This document shows positions 1 through 6,192 of a DNA stretch of 33,429 nt, piece after piece. The position numbers and the translations under genes were made by a program. Position 1 is the stretch's first letter. Each line of letters begins with the position of its first letter. The stretch is from a virus. The DNA lies in IMG/VR virus record IMGVR_UViG_3300020205_003285, positions 1 through 33,429 of that record. One strand, 5' to 3'. The notes beneath the pieces are model-generated. The model had not been told where the DNA came from and made no database searches. It saw only the letters and a list, made by a program, of their open reading frames with translations.

Positions 1-2
1 CA

Positions 3-24
3 TTCGCTATTCGCAAATAGCGAA
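3..24. repeat. 9-bp perfect inverted repeat
   Basis: TTCGCTATT (3-11) and AATAGCGAA (16-24) are perfectly complementary around a 4-base loop. No T-run follows, so this is not a canonical intrinsic terminator. It may be an mRNA structure at the 3' end of a gene left of the window or in the leader of the small gene at 80. Function unknown. Confidence 0.6.
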
Positions 25-79
25 CGCAAACGCCGACTGAAGGAACGCTCTTTAACCTAAAAAACTAAGGAGAACCCTA

Positions 80-217
80 ATGTCTAAAGTAGTATATCGC
101 GGTGTTGAATATGATACTCAAAAGCGTCTTGAGTATCAACAACAAATGATGCAACAACCTCAACAATACAATGAAACCTATCGTGGTGTTAAGTTTGTAA
201 AAGAGGGACACAAATGA
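80..217 (+). CDS. 45-aa small conserved protein (DUF4278-like)
   Basis: This short ORF starts MSKVVYRGVEYDTQKR and ends ETYRGVKFVKEGHK. The start is well supported by an AAGGAGAA ribosome-binding site at 68-75. YRG appears twice (residues 6-8 and 35-37), flanking a Gln-rich middle. The YRGVxYD/YRGVKF layout resembles the tiny DUF4278-type proteins common in cyanobacteria and their phages; that assignment is from memory and the function is unknown. The stop overlaps the start of the next gene (ATGATGA), so the two are probably translationally coupled. Confidence 0.75.
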   Translation: MSKVVYRGVEYDTQKRLEYQQQMMQQPQQYNETYRGVKFVKEGHK

Positions 218-315
218 TGAAAAAACTAAACTTCCTACAATTAATCAAAGACCAAAAACAAAAAGAAGAGAGGCTTCGTAAAGCATCTCTTGCTACTCTG
301 GTAGCAGCAAAATAA
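214..315 (+). CDS. 33-aa basic peptide, hypothetical
   Basis: The ORF begins MMKKLNFLQLIKDQ and is followed by a Lys/Arg/Glu-rich helix. It starts inside the stop region of the previous gene (ATG at 214 or 217) and ends just before a terminator, so it is the last gene of a short operon. It has no recognisable domain. The overlap coupling and the terminator right after the stop argue that it is translated. Confidence 0.55.
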   Translation: MMKKLNFLQLIKDQKQKEERLRKASLATLVAAK

Positions 316-317
316 TT

Positions 318-348
318 TAGAGGGGGACTTGACTCCCTCTATTTTTTT
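318..348 (+). terminator. Rho-independent terminator
   Basis: TAGAGGG (318-324) pairs with CCCTCTA (335-341), followed directly by seven Ts (342-348). It ends the two-gene small-ORF operon. Its loop and 3' arm overlap the -35 box and spacer of the next promoter. Confidence 0.85.
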
Positions 349-357
349 GTGTATAAT
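329..357 (+). promoter_or_regulatory. sigma70 promoter for the thyX operon, nested in a terminator
   Basis: TTGACT (329-334), a 17-nt spacer and TATAAT (352-357) form a near-consensus host-type promoter. Transcription would start near 364, 17 nt upstream of the ATG at 381. The -35 box lies in the terminator loop and the spacer covers the terminator 3' arm and U-tract. Confidence 0.8.
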
Positions 358-380
358 TAGCTTTGTTAGCGTTCATATGA

Positions 381-554
381 ATGGATAAAGATAAACTTAG
401 GTTAATCGTCAGAAACCTTGAGTCTTTAGTAGAATGTCTAAAATCTGAGGTTTATTCTGATACAGATTCTTATAAACTAAACTATGAGGAAGTTGTCCCT
501 CATCTTGCCGACTATGATGAAATTTTTGAGGATAGTGATTTAGATGAATACTGA
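381..554 (+). CDS. 57-aa acidic hypothetical protein
   Basis: This short ORF begins MDKDKLRLIVRNLESLVECLKSEV and ends in a very acidic tail (DYDEIFEDSDLDEY). It is the first gene after the sigma70 promoter at 329-357, and its last 11 nt overlap the thyX start at 544, which suggests coupling. Small acidic proteins of this type recur in cyanophage genomes; no function can be given. ATG 381 is chosen because the ATG at 377 is in another frame. Confidence 0.7.
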   Translation: MDKDKLRLIVRNLESLVECLKSEVYSDTDSYKLNYEEVVPHLADYDEIFEDSDLDEY

Positions 555-1317
555 TGGAAAAAAAATGAAACCTATCAAAGCAAAAGACCTTCTTGAACTT
601 GATAAGCATCTTGAAGTCGTGAAACTTCAGGGATATCCTATTCCAGAGCAAGTAATTTGGCAGGCGGGTAAAGGAGATTATTCGGAAGTTCCTATCCACA
701 CAGTCAAGGTTCCAAATCACCATGAATGTGGTGAATGGATTGTAGAACAACTTCTTGCTAACGAAAGGGGGCACTGGGGTCCAATCGAGCATCCAGGAAT
801 TACTTTTTCGTGTGCTGGATTTGTTCATAATGTAATTGTTCAGGCAAGAACTCACCGAATTGGAACCTCTTGGGATGTGCAGTCTCAGCGTTACACTGGT
901 AAGCGAGTCGTGAAAGTTGCTAAGCGCGAACTTGATGTTGAAGAGGTCTTCTACGTGCGTCCTGTGGGGTTTTACACCAACCGTAAGGGTAAGAAGTATG
1001 AATGGACCGAAGAGCACCGCCAACGCAAGTTAGGGCGCATTTTGAGTGAGTGTGAAGAGTATGCTGATCTGTATGCAGAGGGAATGTGTGAAGAACACAT
1101 TCGTGATTACCTTCCCCAAGCAATCCGCCAGAACTTTGTAGTTTCCTTCAACCTTCGTTCTGTTCTTCACTTTATGGACCTTCGTTCTAAACTTGATGCT
1201 CAACTTGAAATTCAAGCACTATGTGATGCGTTTGTTCCTGAACTTCAGAAATGGGCTCCAAATGTCTGGAACTATTATGAAGAAAAGCGATTGCATAGAG
1301 CAAGATTGTCTCCATAA
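544..1317 (+). CDS. thyX: Flavin-dependent thymidylate synthase ThyX
   Basis: ThyX makes dTMP from dUMP using FAD/NADPH and methylene-tetrahydrofolate, supplying thymidine for AT-rich phage DNA. The 257-aa protein has the ThyX signature in its cyanobacterial form (residues 102-117, RTHRIG...DVQSQRY), the upstream HWGPIEHPGITF block (77-88), and the C-terminal NLRSVLHFMDLR (203-214) and DAQLEIQ (218-224) segments that bind substrate and flavin. The length is normal. The start may be ATG 544, overlapping the previous gene by 11 nt, or M8 at 565; neither has a strong ribosome-binding site. It sits upstream of the gp33-gp59-gp32 cluster, as T4 has td near gene 32. Confidence 0.95.
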   Translation: MNTDGKKMKPIKAKDLLELDKHLEVVKLQGYPIPEQVIWQAGKGDYSEVPIHTVKVPNHHECGEWIVEQLLANERGHWGPIEHPGITFSCAGFVHNVIVQARTHRIGTSWDVQSQRYTGKRVVKVAKRELDVEEVFYVRPVGFYTNRKGKKYEWTEEHRQRKLGRILSECEEYADLYAEGMCEEHIRDYLPQAIRQNFVVSFNLRSVLHFMDLRSKLDAQLEIQALCDAFVPELQKWAPNVWNYYEEKRLHRARLSP

Positions 1318-1323
1318 GTTTGA

Positions 1324-1331
1324 AATAAATA
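1324..1331 (+). promoter_or_regulatory. Putative late promoter -10 box
   Basis: AATAAATA matches the T4-type late box (TATAAATA) at all but the first base. It lies about 25 nt upstream of the TTG start of the next gene. Because the motif is AT-rich, position relative to the gene is the main support. Confidence 0.4.
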
Positions 1332-1356
1332 TTTACATATAGAATGGAGGTTAAAA

Positions 1357-1605
1357 TTGCCCACATATCCTGTAGTTAATAAAGAAACTGGTGAACAAAA
1401 AGAAGTGACCATGAGTGTTCATAATTGGGACCAATGGAAACAAGACAATCCGGACTGGGAAAGGGATTGGTCTGATCCTACAACTTGTCCAGCATCAGGA
1501 GAGATTGGAGAAGTTTATGATCGACTTAAAAAGTCTCACCCTGGATGGAACGATGTTCTGCGTAAAGCTTCAAAAGCTCCTGGATCAACTGTAAAACCAA
1601 TTTGA
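1357..1605 (+). CDS. 82-aa conserved cyanophage protein (FmdB-like N-terminus)
   Basis: The protein begins MPTYPVVNKETGEQKEVTMSV, resembling the N-terminus of FmdB-type regulatory proteins (MPxYxFxxxxxGExFE). The FmdB zinc-ribbon cysteines are missing; only one Cys is present (CPASGEIG). The C-terminal HPGWNDVLRKASK is a conserved phage tail of this family. The start is TTG at 1357, chosen because a perfect GGAGG lies at 1346-1350 and the N-terminal motif begins there. It lies between thyX and phoH. Function unknown. Confidence 0.7.
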   Translation: MPTYPVVNKETGEQKEVTMSVHNWDQWKQDNPDWERDWSDPTTCPASGEIGEVYDRLKKSHPGWNDVLRKASKAPGSTVKPI

Positions 1606-1611
1606 TAAAAT

Positions 1612-2370
1612 ATGCCTGCTAAGAAAAGAAACACTCCTCAGAATCCTGTTCCTTTTGGAACAAGTAATAGGCAAATGAAAAGAAAAAAACCAATTAGTCT
1701 TGATTATATACGAACAGTTGAACCTCTGACAGATAATCAAGAATTACTATTTCAGTCTTATAAGAAAGATCAGAACATCGTTGCATATGGTGCTGCTGGT
1801 ACAGGTAAGACATTCATTACTCTTTATAATGCATTAAAAGATGTACTTGACGAAAAATCACCATATGAAAAGATTTACATTGTAAGATCTCTTGTTGCAA
1901 CTCGTGAGATTGGTTTCCTTCCTGGAGATCATGAAGATAAGTCATCTCTTTATCAGATTCCATATAAGAATATGGTAAAGTACATGTTTGAGATGCCTGA
2001 TGACTCTGCATTTGAGATGCTTTATGGCAATCTTAAAACACAAGGAACGATTAGTTTCTGGAGTACATCTTTTATTCGGGGTACAACTCTTGACAATTCT
2101 ATTATTATTGTTGATGAGTTTCAGAATTTAAACTTCCATGAACTTGATTCAATCATTACTCGTGTTGGTGAAAACTCTAAGATTATGTTCTGTGGTGATG
2201 CAACCCAATCTGACCTTGTAAAAACTGCAGAAAAGAATGGTATTATTGATTTTATGCGAATTCTAAATGTCATGCCTTCAATTGATGTCATTGAATTTGG
2301 CGTTGAAGATATTGTTCGTTCAGGTCTCTGTAAGGAATATCTAATTGCAAAAGCGGAATTGAATTTATGA
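1612..2370 (+). CDS. phoH: PhoH-like P-loop ATPase
   Basis: This 252-aa protein has Walker A GAAGTGKT (60-67), Walker B IIIVDEFQN (164-172) and a GDATQSD motif (195-201), the hallmarks of PhoH-family ATPases related to superfamily 1 helicases. phoH is one of the most common accessory genes of marine phages. In bacteria it is linked to phosphate stress and RNA metabolism; its phage role is not settled. The protein lacks the extra nuclease (PIN) domain of long PhoH2 forms. It overlaps the next gene by 4 nt (ATGA), so it is in the same operon as the exonuclease and gp33. Confidence 0.92.
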   Translation: MPAKKRNTPQNPVPFGTSNRQMKRKKPISLDYIRTVEPLTDNQELLFQSYKKDQNIVAYGAAGTGKTFITLYNALKDVLDEKSPYEKIYIVRSLVATREIGFLPGDHEDKSSLYQIPYKNMVKYMFEMPDDSAFEMLYGNLKTQGTISFWSTSFIRGTTLDNSIIIVDEFQNLNFHELDSIITRVGENSKIMFCGDATQSDLVKTAEKNGIIDFMRILNVMPSIDVIEFGVEDIVRSGLCKEYLIAKAELNL

Positions 2371-3047
2371 CATTTATTCATCATAATTATTTGGGTGATA
2401 TTGAACTAGAATGTAAAACAACAGAAAGTATTCGTCTCTATAATCTTCCGAATGGTAACTGGGTGCCTTCTATCACTTCAGTTACCTCATTTTATAATCG
2501 TCAAATCTTTGCTAAGTGGAGACAAAGAGTAGGTATTGAAGAGGCGAATCGCATTACTAAAAAAGCAACTGCAAGAGGAACTGATTTTCACCAAGTCTGT
2601 CAAGACTACCTTGAAAACAAGGAATTAAATTGGGATGATTATCAACTCCTGACAAAACACATGTTCTTTCATGCAAAACCTTATCTTGATAAGATAAATA
2701 ATATCCATGCAATCGAAAGAACACTTTACTCAGAATACTTAGGTCTAGCTGGTAGAGTCGATTGTATTGCAGAGTATGATGGTGAACTTGCGGTCATCGA
2801 CTTTAAGACATCTGAAAAAATTAAACCTGAAGAGTGGATTGAAAATTACTTTGTTCAAGAGACATTCTATGCATCCGCATACTATGAACTTACAGGTAAG
2901 GTAGTTAAAAAACTTATCACATTGATGGTTACTCCTGGAGGAGAAGTGAAAGTATTTGACAAAAGAAACAAAGGCGACTATATTAAGTTATTAGTTCGTT
3001 ATATTAAAGAATTTGTACATCACAATACTGGGTCAAATGGAGAATGA
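2367..3047 (+). CDS. PD-(D/E)XK exonuclease (RecB/Cas4/MGME1-like)
   Basis: A 226-aa nuclease with motif I RGTDFH (70-75), GRVDCI (129-134) and IDFKTS (144-149), then a Q164/Y168 block (VQETFYASAYY). This order is that of RecB-family single-strand exonucleases such as MGME1 and Cas4, but there are no Fe-S cysteine clusters, so it is not a Cas4. It probably processes DNA ends or host DNA during replication and recombination. Its start overlaps phoH, and it is in the early replication operon where T4 carries rnh. Confidence 0.85.
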   Translation: MTFIHHNYLGDIELECKTTESIRLYNLPNGNWVPSITSVTSFYNRQIFAKWRQRVGIEEANRITKKATARGTDFHQVCQDYLENKELNWDDYQLLTKHMFFHAKPYLDKINNIHAIERTLYSEYLGLAGRVDCIAEYDGELAVIDFKTSEKIKPEEWIENYFVQETFYASAYYELTGKVVKKLITLMVTPGGEVKVFDKRNKGDYIKLLVRYIKEFVHHNTGSNGE

Positions 3048-3294
3048 GTTAGAAAAGGTATTAGAAAGTAAATTCTTCTGCCCTTCTCGGTTTGCACAGG
3101 AGATTGAATCTTTAGTGCAAACAAATGAAGACATGAACTACATTGATGCAATTATTTACTTCTGTGAGATGAATAATATTGATGTAGAGTCAGTTCCTAA
3201 ACTTATTTCTAAACCTCTAAAGGAAAAGATTAAGTATGAAGCAATGGAACTTAATTTCTTAAAGAAAACCTCCCGCGCTAAATTAATTTTTTGA
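3037..3294 (+). CDS. 33: Late transcription co-activator gp33
   Basis: This 85-aa protein (start MENELEKVLESKFF) matches cyanophage gp33: SRFAQEIESLVQ, YIDAIIYFCEMNNID, SVPKLISKPLKEKIKYEA and a basic C-terminal KKTSRAKLIF. In T4, gp33 links RNA polymerase, the late sigma gp55 and the sliding clamp gp45 at late promoters. ATG 3037 is preferred over 3013 because it gives the normal N-terminus and a short overlap with the exonuclease stop. It is followed directly by gp59, as in T4. Its presence fits the NATAAATA boxes seen across this window. Confidence 0.85.
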   Translation: MENELEKVLESKFFCPSRFAQEIESLVQTNEDMNYIDAIIYFCEMNNIDVESVPKLISKPLKEKIKYEAMELNFLKKTSRAKLIF

Positions 3295-3891
3295 ATGATG
3301 CCTTTTGATGCATATCGTGAATATCTTGCACTGAAGAATCACTTTACTAAAGATAGTTACGATTATCATAAGTATTGTGGGAAATCAAGAGCAACTGTGC
3401 AATCTTTCTATAAACGACGCGACAGATTCTGGTTTGAAAAGATTGCAAGACAAAAAACAGATCAAGAAGTTGTTGAATTCTTTGTATCTAACTTTATCGC
3501 CTGCACTGATCCAAGTAAGCTTTGGATAGGAGAAATGATACGAGAAGGTGAAGAGAGATACGAACAATGGAAGAAAAGAAATCAATCACTTTCTTATATC
3601 TTTAAAGAAGAAACTCAAAGTTTATTTGAAGATAGAAAAGTTGAGGAAGTATTTGACTGTTCCAAAGGTCATCCAGTAATTCTTAAAAAGTTTCTGAGTG
3701 GCAATATTAGTCCAGAAACAATGGTGATCTACGACAGAATATTCCTGTTCGGTAAAAATTTTGATAAGAAACTCAAAGATCCTGTGTGGGAAACCATAAG
3801 TAAAAAGATTAAAAAGTATTCTCCTTTTCTAAATATTGATGTGTTTCGTTTTCGTAAAATCTTGAAAGAAGTTGTTCTGGGAGACAAATGA
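3295..3891 (+). CDS. 59: Helicase loader gp59
   Basis: The 198-aa basic protein begins MMPFDAYREYLALKNHFT and has KSRATVQSFYKRRDRFWFEKIAR, typical of T4 gp59 (217 aa), which loads helicase gp41 on gp32-coated forked DNA. It starts immediately after the gp33 stop (ATG 3295 or 3298) and overlaps the next gene by 4 nt. Position beside gp33 and near gp32 matches T4 synteny. Confidence 0.9.
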   Translation: MMPFDAYREYLALKNHFTKDSYDYHKYCGKSRATVQSFYKRRDRFWFEKIARQKTDQEVVEFFVSNFIACTDPSKLWIGEMIREGEERYEQWKKRNQSLSYIFKEETQSLFEDRKVEEVFDCSKGHPVILKKFLSGNISPETMVIYDRIFLFGKNFDKKLKDPVWETISKKIKKYSPFLNIDVFRFRKILKEVVLGDK

Positions 3892-4232
3892 GTTTCTTTA
3901 AATCTGAAGTCGTCCGTGCGGAGATGACTGAAATATCTGAAATGCAAGAGGAAATTTATAAAAATGTTTTTGAGTTTCCTCGTATGTCTAAAGAGCAAAA
4001 ACTATCTCACGTAGATCTCTTAGACAAACTGTTGAATAAACAAAAGGTGCTTTATACTCGTTTGAGTTTATCTGATGATCCTGAAGCTCAGGAAATGAAA
4101 AGTCGTATTGCCGAGTCTGCATCAATGATGGGTCTTCCTGCAAATGTTGATATGAATGTAATTTTTAGTAATATGAGTAAGATGCTAGAGGCAATGCGTC
4201 AAAGAATTGATGAAACGGGATCGGATTTTTGA
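3888..4232 (+). CDS. Conserved cyanophage protein, 114 aa (DUF1825-like)
   Basis: The predicted helical protein begins MSFFKSEVVRAEMTEISEMQEEIYKNVFEFPRMSKEQKLSHVDLLDKLLNKQKVLYTRLSLSDDPEA. The N-terminal FFKSEVV block resembles DUF1825 proteins of cyanobacteria and cyanophages; I place it there only tentatively. It is the last gene of the plus-strand early operon, coupled to gp59 by an ATGA overlap, and it converges on the minus-strand gene at 4243. Function unknown. Confidence 0.75.
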   Translation: MSFFKSEVVRAEMTEISEMQEEIYKNVFEFPRMSKEQKLSHVDLLDKLLNKQKVLYTRLSLSDDPEAQEMKSRIAESASMMGLPANVDMNVIFSNMSKMLEAMRQRIDETGSDF

Positions 4233-4262
4233 ATAAAAAAATTTACGGTTTATTCAAAAATC
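4224..4262. repeat. 14-bp perfect inverted repeat at a convergent gene junction
   Basis: GATTTTTGAATAAA (4224-4237) is the exact reverse complement of TTTATTCAAAAATC (4249-4262), with an 11-nt loop. It spans the 3' ends of both converging genes and contains the TGA of the plus gene. The AT-rich stem has short T-runs on its arms, so it may work as a weak bidirectional terminator or mRNA end-stabilising hairpin. Confidence 0.7.
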
Positions 4263-4626
4263 TGGCGTAAGGAACAGTTCGTAAATAATCAATCTCATCA
4301 TTTTTTATAATATGTAATGGTCCAGCGACTTCTTGCCATGTGTAATTTCTTACAGTTCCCCAATGAAAATTTAATCCTCTAAATCCCCATCTTTGAATGT
4401 CAATACAAGCAATCAATGGATGAACATCAAAAGTAATCCCTGATGTCTTTGCAAGATATACAAAAGTATAATAGTTTCCAACACTAGGTATAAATTCAGT
4501 TTCTCTGAAAATACTTAGTATTTCCATCATGATAGAATCTGGATCGCTAAGTCCCTTTATTCTTCTTTTAAGTAGTTTTACTCTTGGTGATGAGTCCTTG
4601 ATATTTTTACCGAAACCTTCTGCCAT
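4243..4626 (-). CDS. Conserved T4-like cyanophage protein, 127 aa, unknown function
   Basis: The protein starts MAEGFGKNIKDSSPRVKLLKRRIKGL and has a PSVGNYYTFVYLAKTSGITFDVHPLIACIDI block and the aromatic-rich WGFRGLNFHWGTVRNYTWQEV. It is expressed with gp4 (TAATG overlap, 1 nt) and so is probably a late virion-assembly protein. The pattern is familiar from other T4-like cyanophages, but I do not recognise a T4 counterpart. Confidence 0.75.
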   Translation of the reverse strand: MAEGFGKNIKDSSPRVKLLKRRIKGLSDPDSIMMEILSIFRETEFIPSVGNYYTFVYLAKTSGITFDVHPLIACIDIQRWGFRGLNFHWGTVRNYTWQEVAGPLHIIKNDEIDYLRTVPYARFLNKP

Positions 4627-5078
4627 TACTTGATCCCTAATTCCGACTCTGTGATAATCTTAAATCCTATCATGCGGTCGTCGCACCATTCTTGAATGGA
4701 TTTCCACTTTGCTTGATTGATTGCATAGGTTTTAACTTCATTGATATATGTTTGTTCTTTTTTATTTCCTTTTACGGGAGGTACTGTTTGTTTTTTTGGT
4801 TTTATTTCTATAATATATTTTCTGACTTTATTATCATTTTCTAATACTTCAATTATAAAATCGGGAAAGTATCTACAAACTTTATTTTTAACAGGATTGA
4901 AATAAGGAACAAAAAATTCTTCTGAACCATATTTTAATATGCTTGGTGTTCTATCACACCATCTCATAAACTTTAATTCCCAAGAACTTCTGTATACTAT
5001 ATTTCGCGGATTTCCAATATATTTTTCTGGATTTTGTGGATGGAAGAATCCCTGATGATACTTTGAATCACGCGGCAT
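4626..5078 (-). CDS. 4: Head completion protein gp4
   Basis: This 150-aa protein begins MPRDSKYHQGFFHPQNPEKY and has the TnsA/PD-(D/E)XK-like arrangement WE (34 in this numbering), PDF (72-74) and EIK (91-93). It matches the T4 gp4 (gp50/65) head completion family, which acts after DNA packaging. The start is ATG 5078 rather than a TTG at 5087: an AGAGG motif lies 9 nt upstream of the ATG and would abut the TTG. A late-type box (5109-5116, minus strand) lies upstream. Confidence 0.85.
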   Translation of the reverse strand: MPRDSKYHQGFFHPQNPEKYIGNPRNIVYRSSWELKFMRWCDRTPSILKYGSEEFFVPYFNPVKNKVCRYFPDFIIEVLENDNKVRKYIIEIKPKKQTVPPVKGNKKEQTYINEVKTYAINQAKWKSIQEWCDDRMIGFKIITESELGIK

Positions 5079-5108
5079 TTTTTCCAACCTCTAATATATA
5101 AGTAAAAA

Positions 5109-5116
5109 TATTTATC
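5109..5116 (-). promoter_or_regulatory. Putative late promoter for gp4
   Basis: On the minus strand this reads GATAAATA, 30 nt upstream of the gp4 ATG. It lies 2 bp from the -35 box of the divergent gp32 early promoter, so the two promoters are back to back. Confidence 0.6.
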
Positions 5117-5118
5117 GC

Positions 5119-5147
5119 TTGACAAGACAAGGGAAAACTGGTAGAAT
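5119..5147 (+). promoter_or_regulatory. Consensus sigma70 promoter for gp32
   Basis: TTGACA (5119-5124), a 17-nt spacer and TAGAAT (5142-5147). The predicted start is near 5154, leaving a leader of about 67 nt before the gp32 ATG at 5221. A strong early promoter suits a single-strand binding protein needed in large amounts. Confidence 0.85.
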
Positions 5148-5153
5148 AAGATC

Positions 5154-5220
5154 ATTCGGGCTTAGCATCCCTTCACCTAGAGTGATAAAGTTGCTCACAA
5201 GCCAAATACGAAAAAATCAA
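5154..5220 (+). promoter_or_regulatory. gp32 mRNA leader with possible folded structure
   Basis: The leader has TCAC (5173-5176) complementary to GTGA (5182-5185), and GGCTT (5159-5163) complementary to AAGCC (5199-5203), enclosing it. A second TCAC (5195-5198) could compete for GTGA. No clear Shine-Dalgarno precedes the ATG. T4 gp32 represses its own translation through a leader pseudoknot; a similar role here is inference only. Confidence 0.3.
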
Positions 5221-6192
5221 ATGTCTTTCGAATCTCTCAAAAAACAGTCTAAACTTGGTTCTCTCACTGAAAAGTTGGTGAAAGAAGTTGAAAAAATGAA
5301 TAGTAACGGTTCCAGTGCTGGAGATGATCGTTTCTGGAAACCAACAATGGGTAAAGATGGTGTAGGATCTGCAGTGATCCGTTTCCTTCCTGCACCAGAA
5401 GGTGAAGATATTCCTTGGATTAAAATGTTTTCTCATGGATTCCAAGGTCCTGGTGGATGGTATATTGAAAACTCTCTGACTACAATTGGTCAGAAAGACC
5501 CTGTTTCAGAACACAATCGTGAACTCTGGAACAGCGGTCATGATGCAGATAAAGAAACTGTTCGTAAGCAGAAGCGTAAACTGTCTTACTACAGTAATAT
5601 CTATGTTGTAAAGGATCCTACAAATCCTGAAAATGAAGGTAAAGTCTTTTTGTTTAAGTATGGTAAGAAGATCTTTGATAAGATCATGGAATCTATGCAA
5701 CCTGAGTTTGAAGATGAAACTCCCATCAATCCTTTTGATTTCTGGCAGGGTGCTAACTTCCGTCTGAAACTAGTCAAAAAAGATGGATACTGGAATTACG
5801 ACAAATCGGATTTTGCTCCAGTTTCACCTTTACTAGAAGATGACGATGCTCTGGAAGCAGTCTGGAAAAAACAATATTCACTATCTGCAATTGTTGCTCC
5901 AGATCAGTTCAAGTCTTATGATGAACTTGAAAAGCGTTTGAACTATGTTCTGGGTGTTGGTAAAGTAGCACCAAAATCTGCATCTGCTGATGAAGAAGAA
6001 GAGTATGAATCTTATGTTCCTCGTCAATCTCGTGAAGAGAATGTGATGCAAGAACTTGAAGAGTCTTATCGTAAGAGTAAGAGTGCTGCTCCTGTTCCTG
6101 AAAATCTTAAAAAGGAAATTGACAATCTTTCTTCGAACGATGAAGATGAAGATGATGCCCTTTCGTATTTCCAGAAATTGGTAGACGATTGA
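5221..6192 (+). CDS. 32: Single-stranded DNA-binding protein gp32
   Basis: A 323-aa protein with a basic N-terminal LAST-like region (MSFESLKKQSKLGSLTEKL), a core matching T4 gp32 (SNIYVVKDPTNPENEGKVFLFKYGKKIFDKI, NPFDFWQGANFRLKLVKKDGYWNYDKSDF) and a very acidic C-terminal tail (SSNDEDEDDALSYFQKLVDD) that recruits partners such as gp59. The whole protein has no cysteine, so the T4 zinc site is absent. ATG 5221 is chosen because the known N-terminus begins there; a TTG at 5119 is in fact the promoter -35 box. A terminator follows inside the converging gp53 gene. Confidence 0.96.
   Translation: MSFESLKKQSKLGSLTEKLVKEVEKMNSNGSSAGDDRFWKPTMGKDGVGSAVIRFLPAPEGEDIPWIKMFSHGFQGPGGWYIENSLTTIGQKDPVSEHNRELWNSGHDADKETVRKQKRKLSYYSNIYVVKDPTNPENEGKVFLFKYGKKIFDKIMESMQPEFEDETPINPFDFWQGANFRLKLVKKDGYWNYDKSDFAPVSPLLEDDDALEAVWKKQYSLSAIVAPDQFKSYDELEKRLNYVLGVGKVAPKSASADEEEEYESYVPRQSREENVMQELEESYRKSKSAAPVPENLKKEIDNLSSNDEDEDDALSYFQKLVDD

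Noticed and set aside
1-60. Frame 1 is open from base 1 to a TAA at 58-60 (ending ...RLKERSLT), possibly the end of an upstream gene.
   Set aside because: Only 19 codons are visible and I cannot match them to a family; too little to call.
3013-3036. Longer gp33 start at 3013.
   Set aside because: It adds MYITILGQ, which only mirrors the exonuclease C-terminus; ATG 3037 gives the family-like N-terminus.
2367-3047. Cas4 of a CRISPR system.
   Set aside because: No Fe-S cysteine clusters, no CRISPR repeats and no other cas genes in the window.
5119-5220. N-terminal extension of gp32 from a TTG at 5119.
   Set aside because: The TTG is the promoter -35 box, and the conserved N-terminus MSFESLKK starts at 5221.
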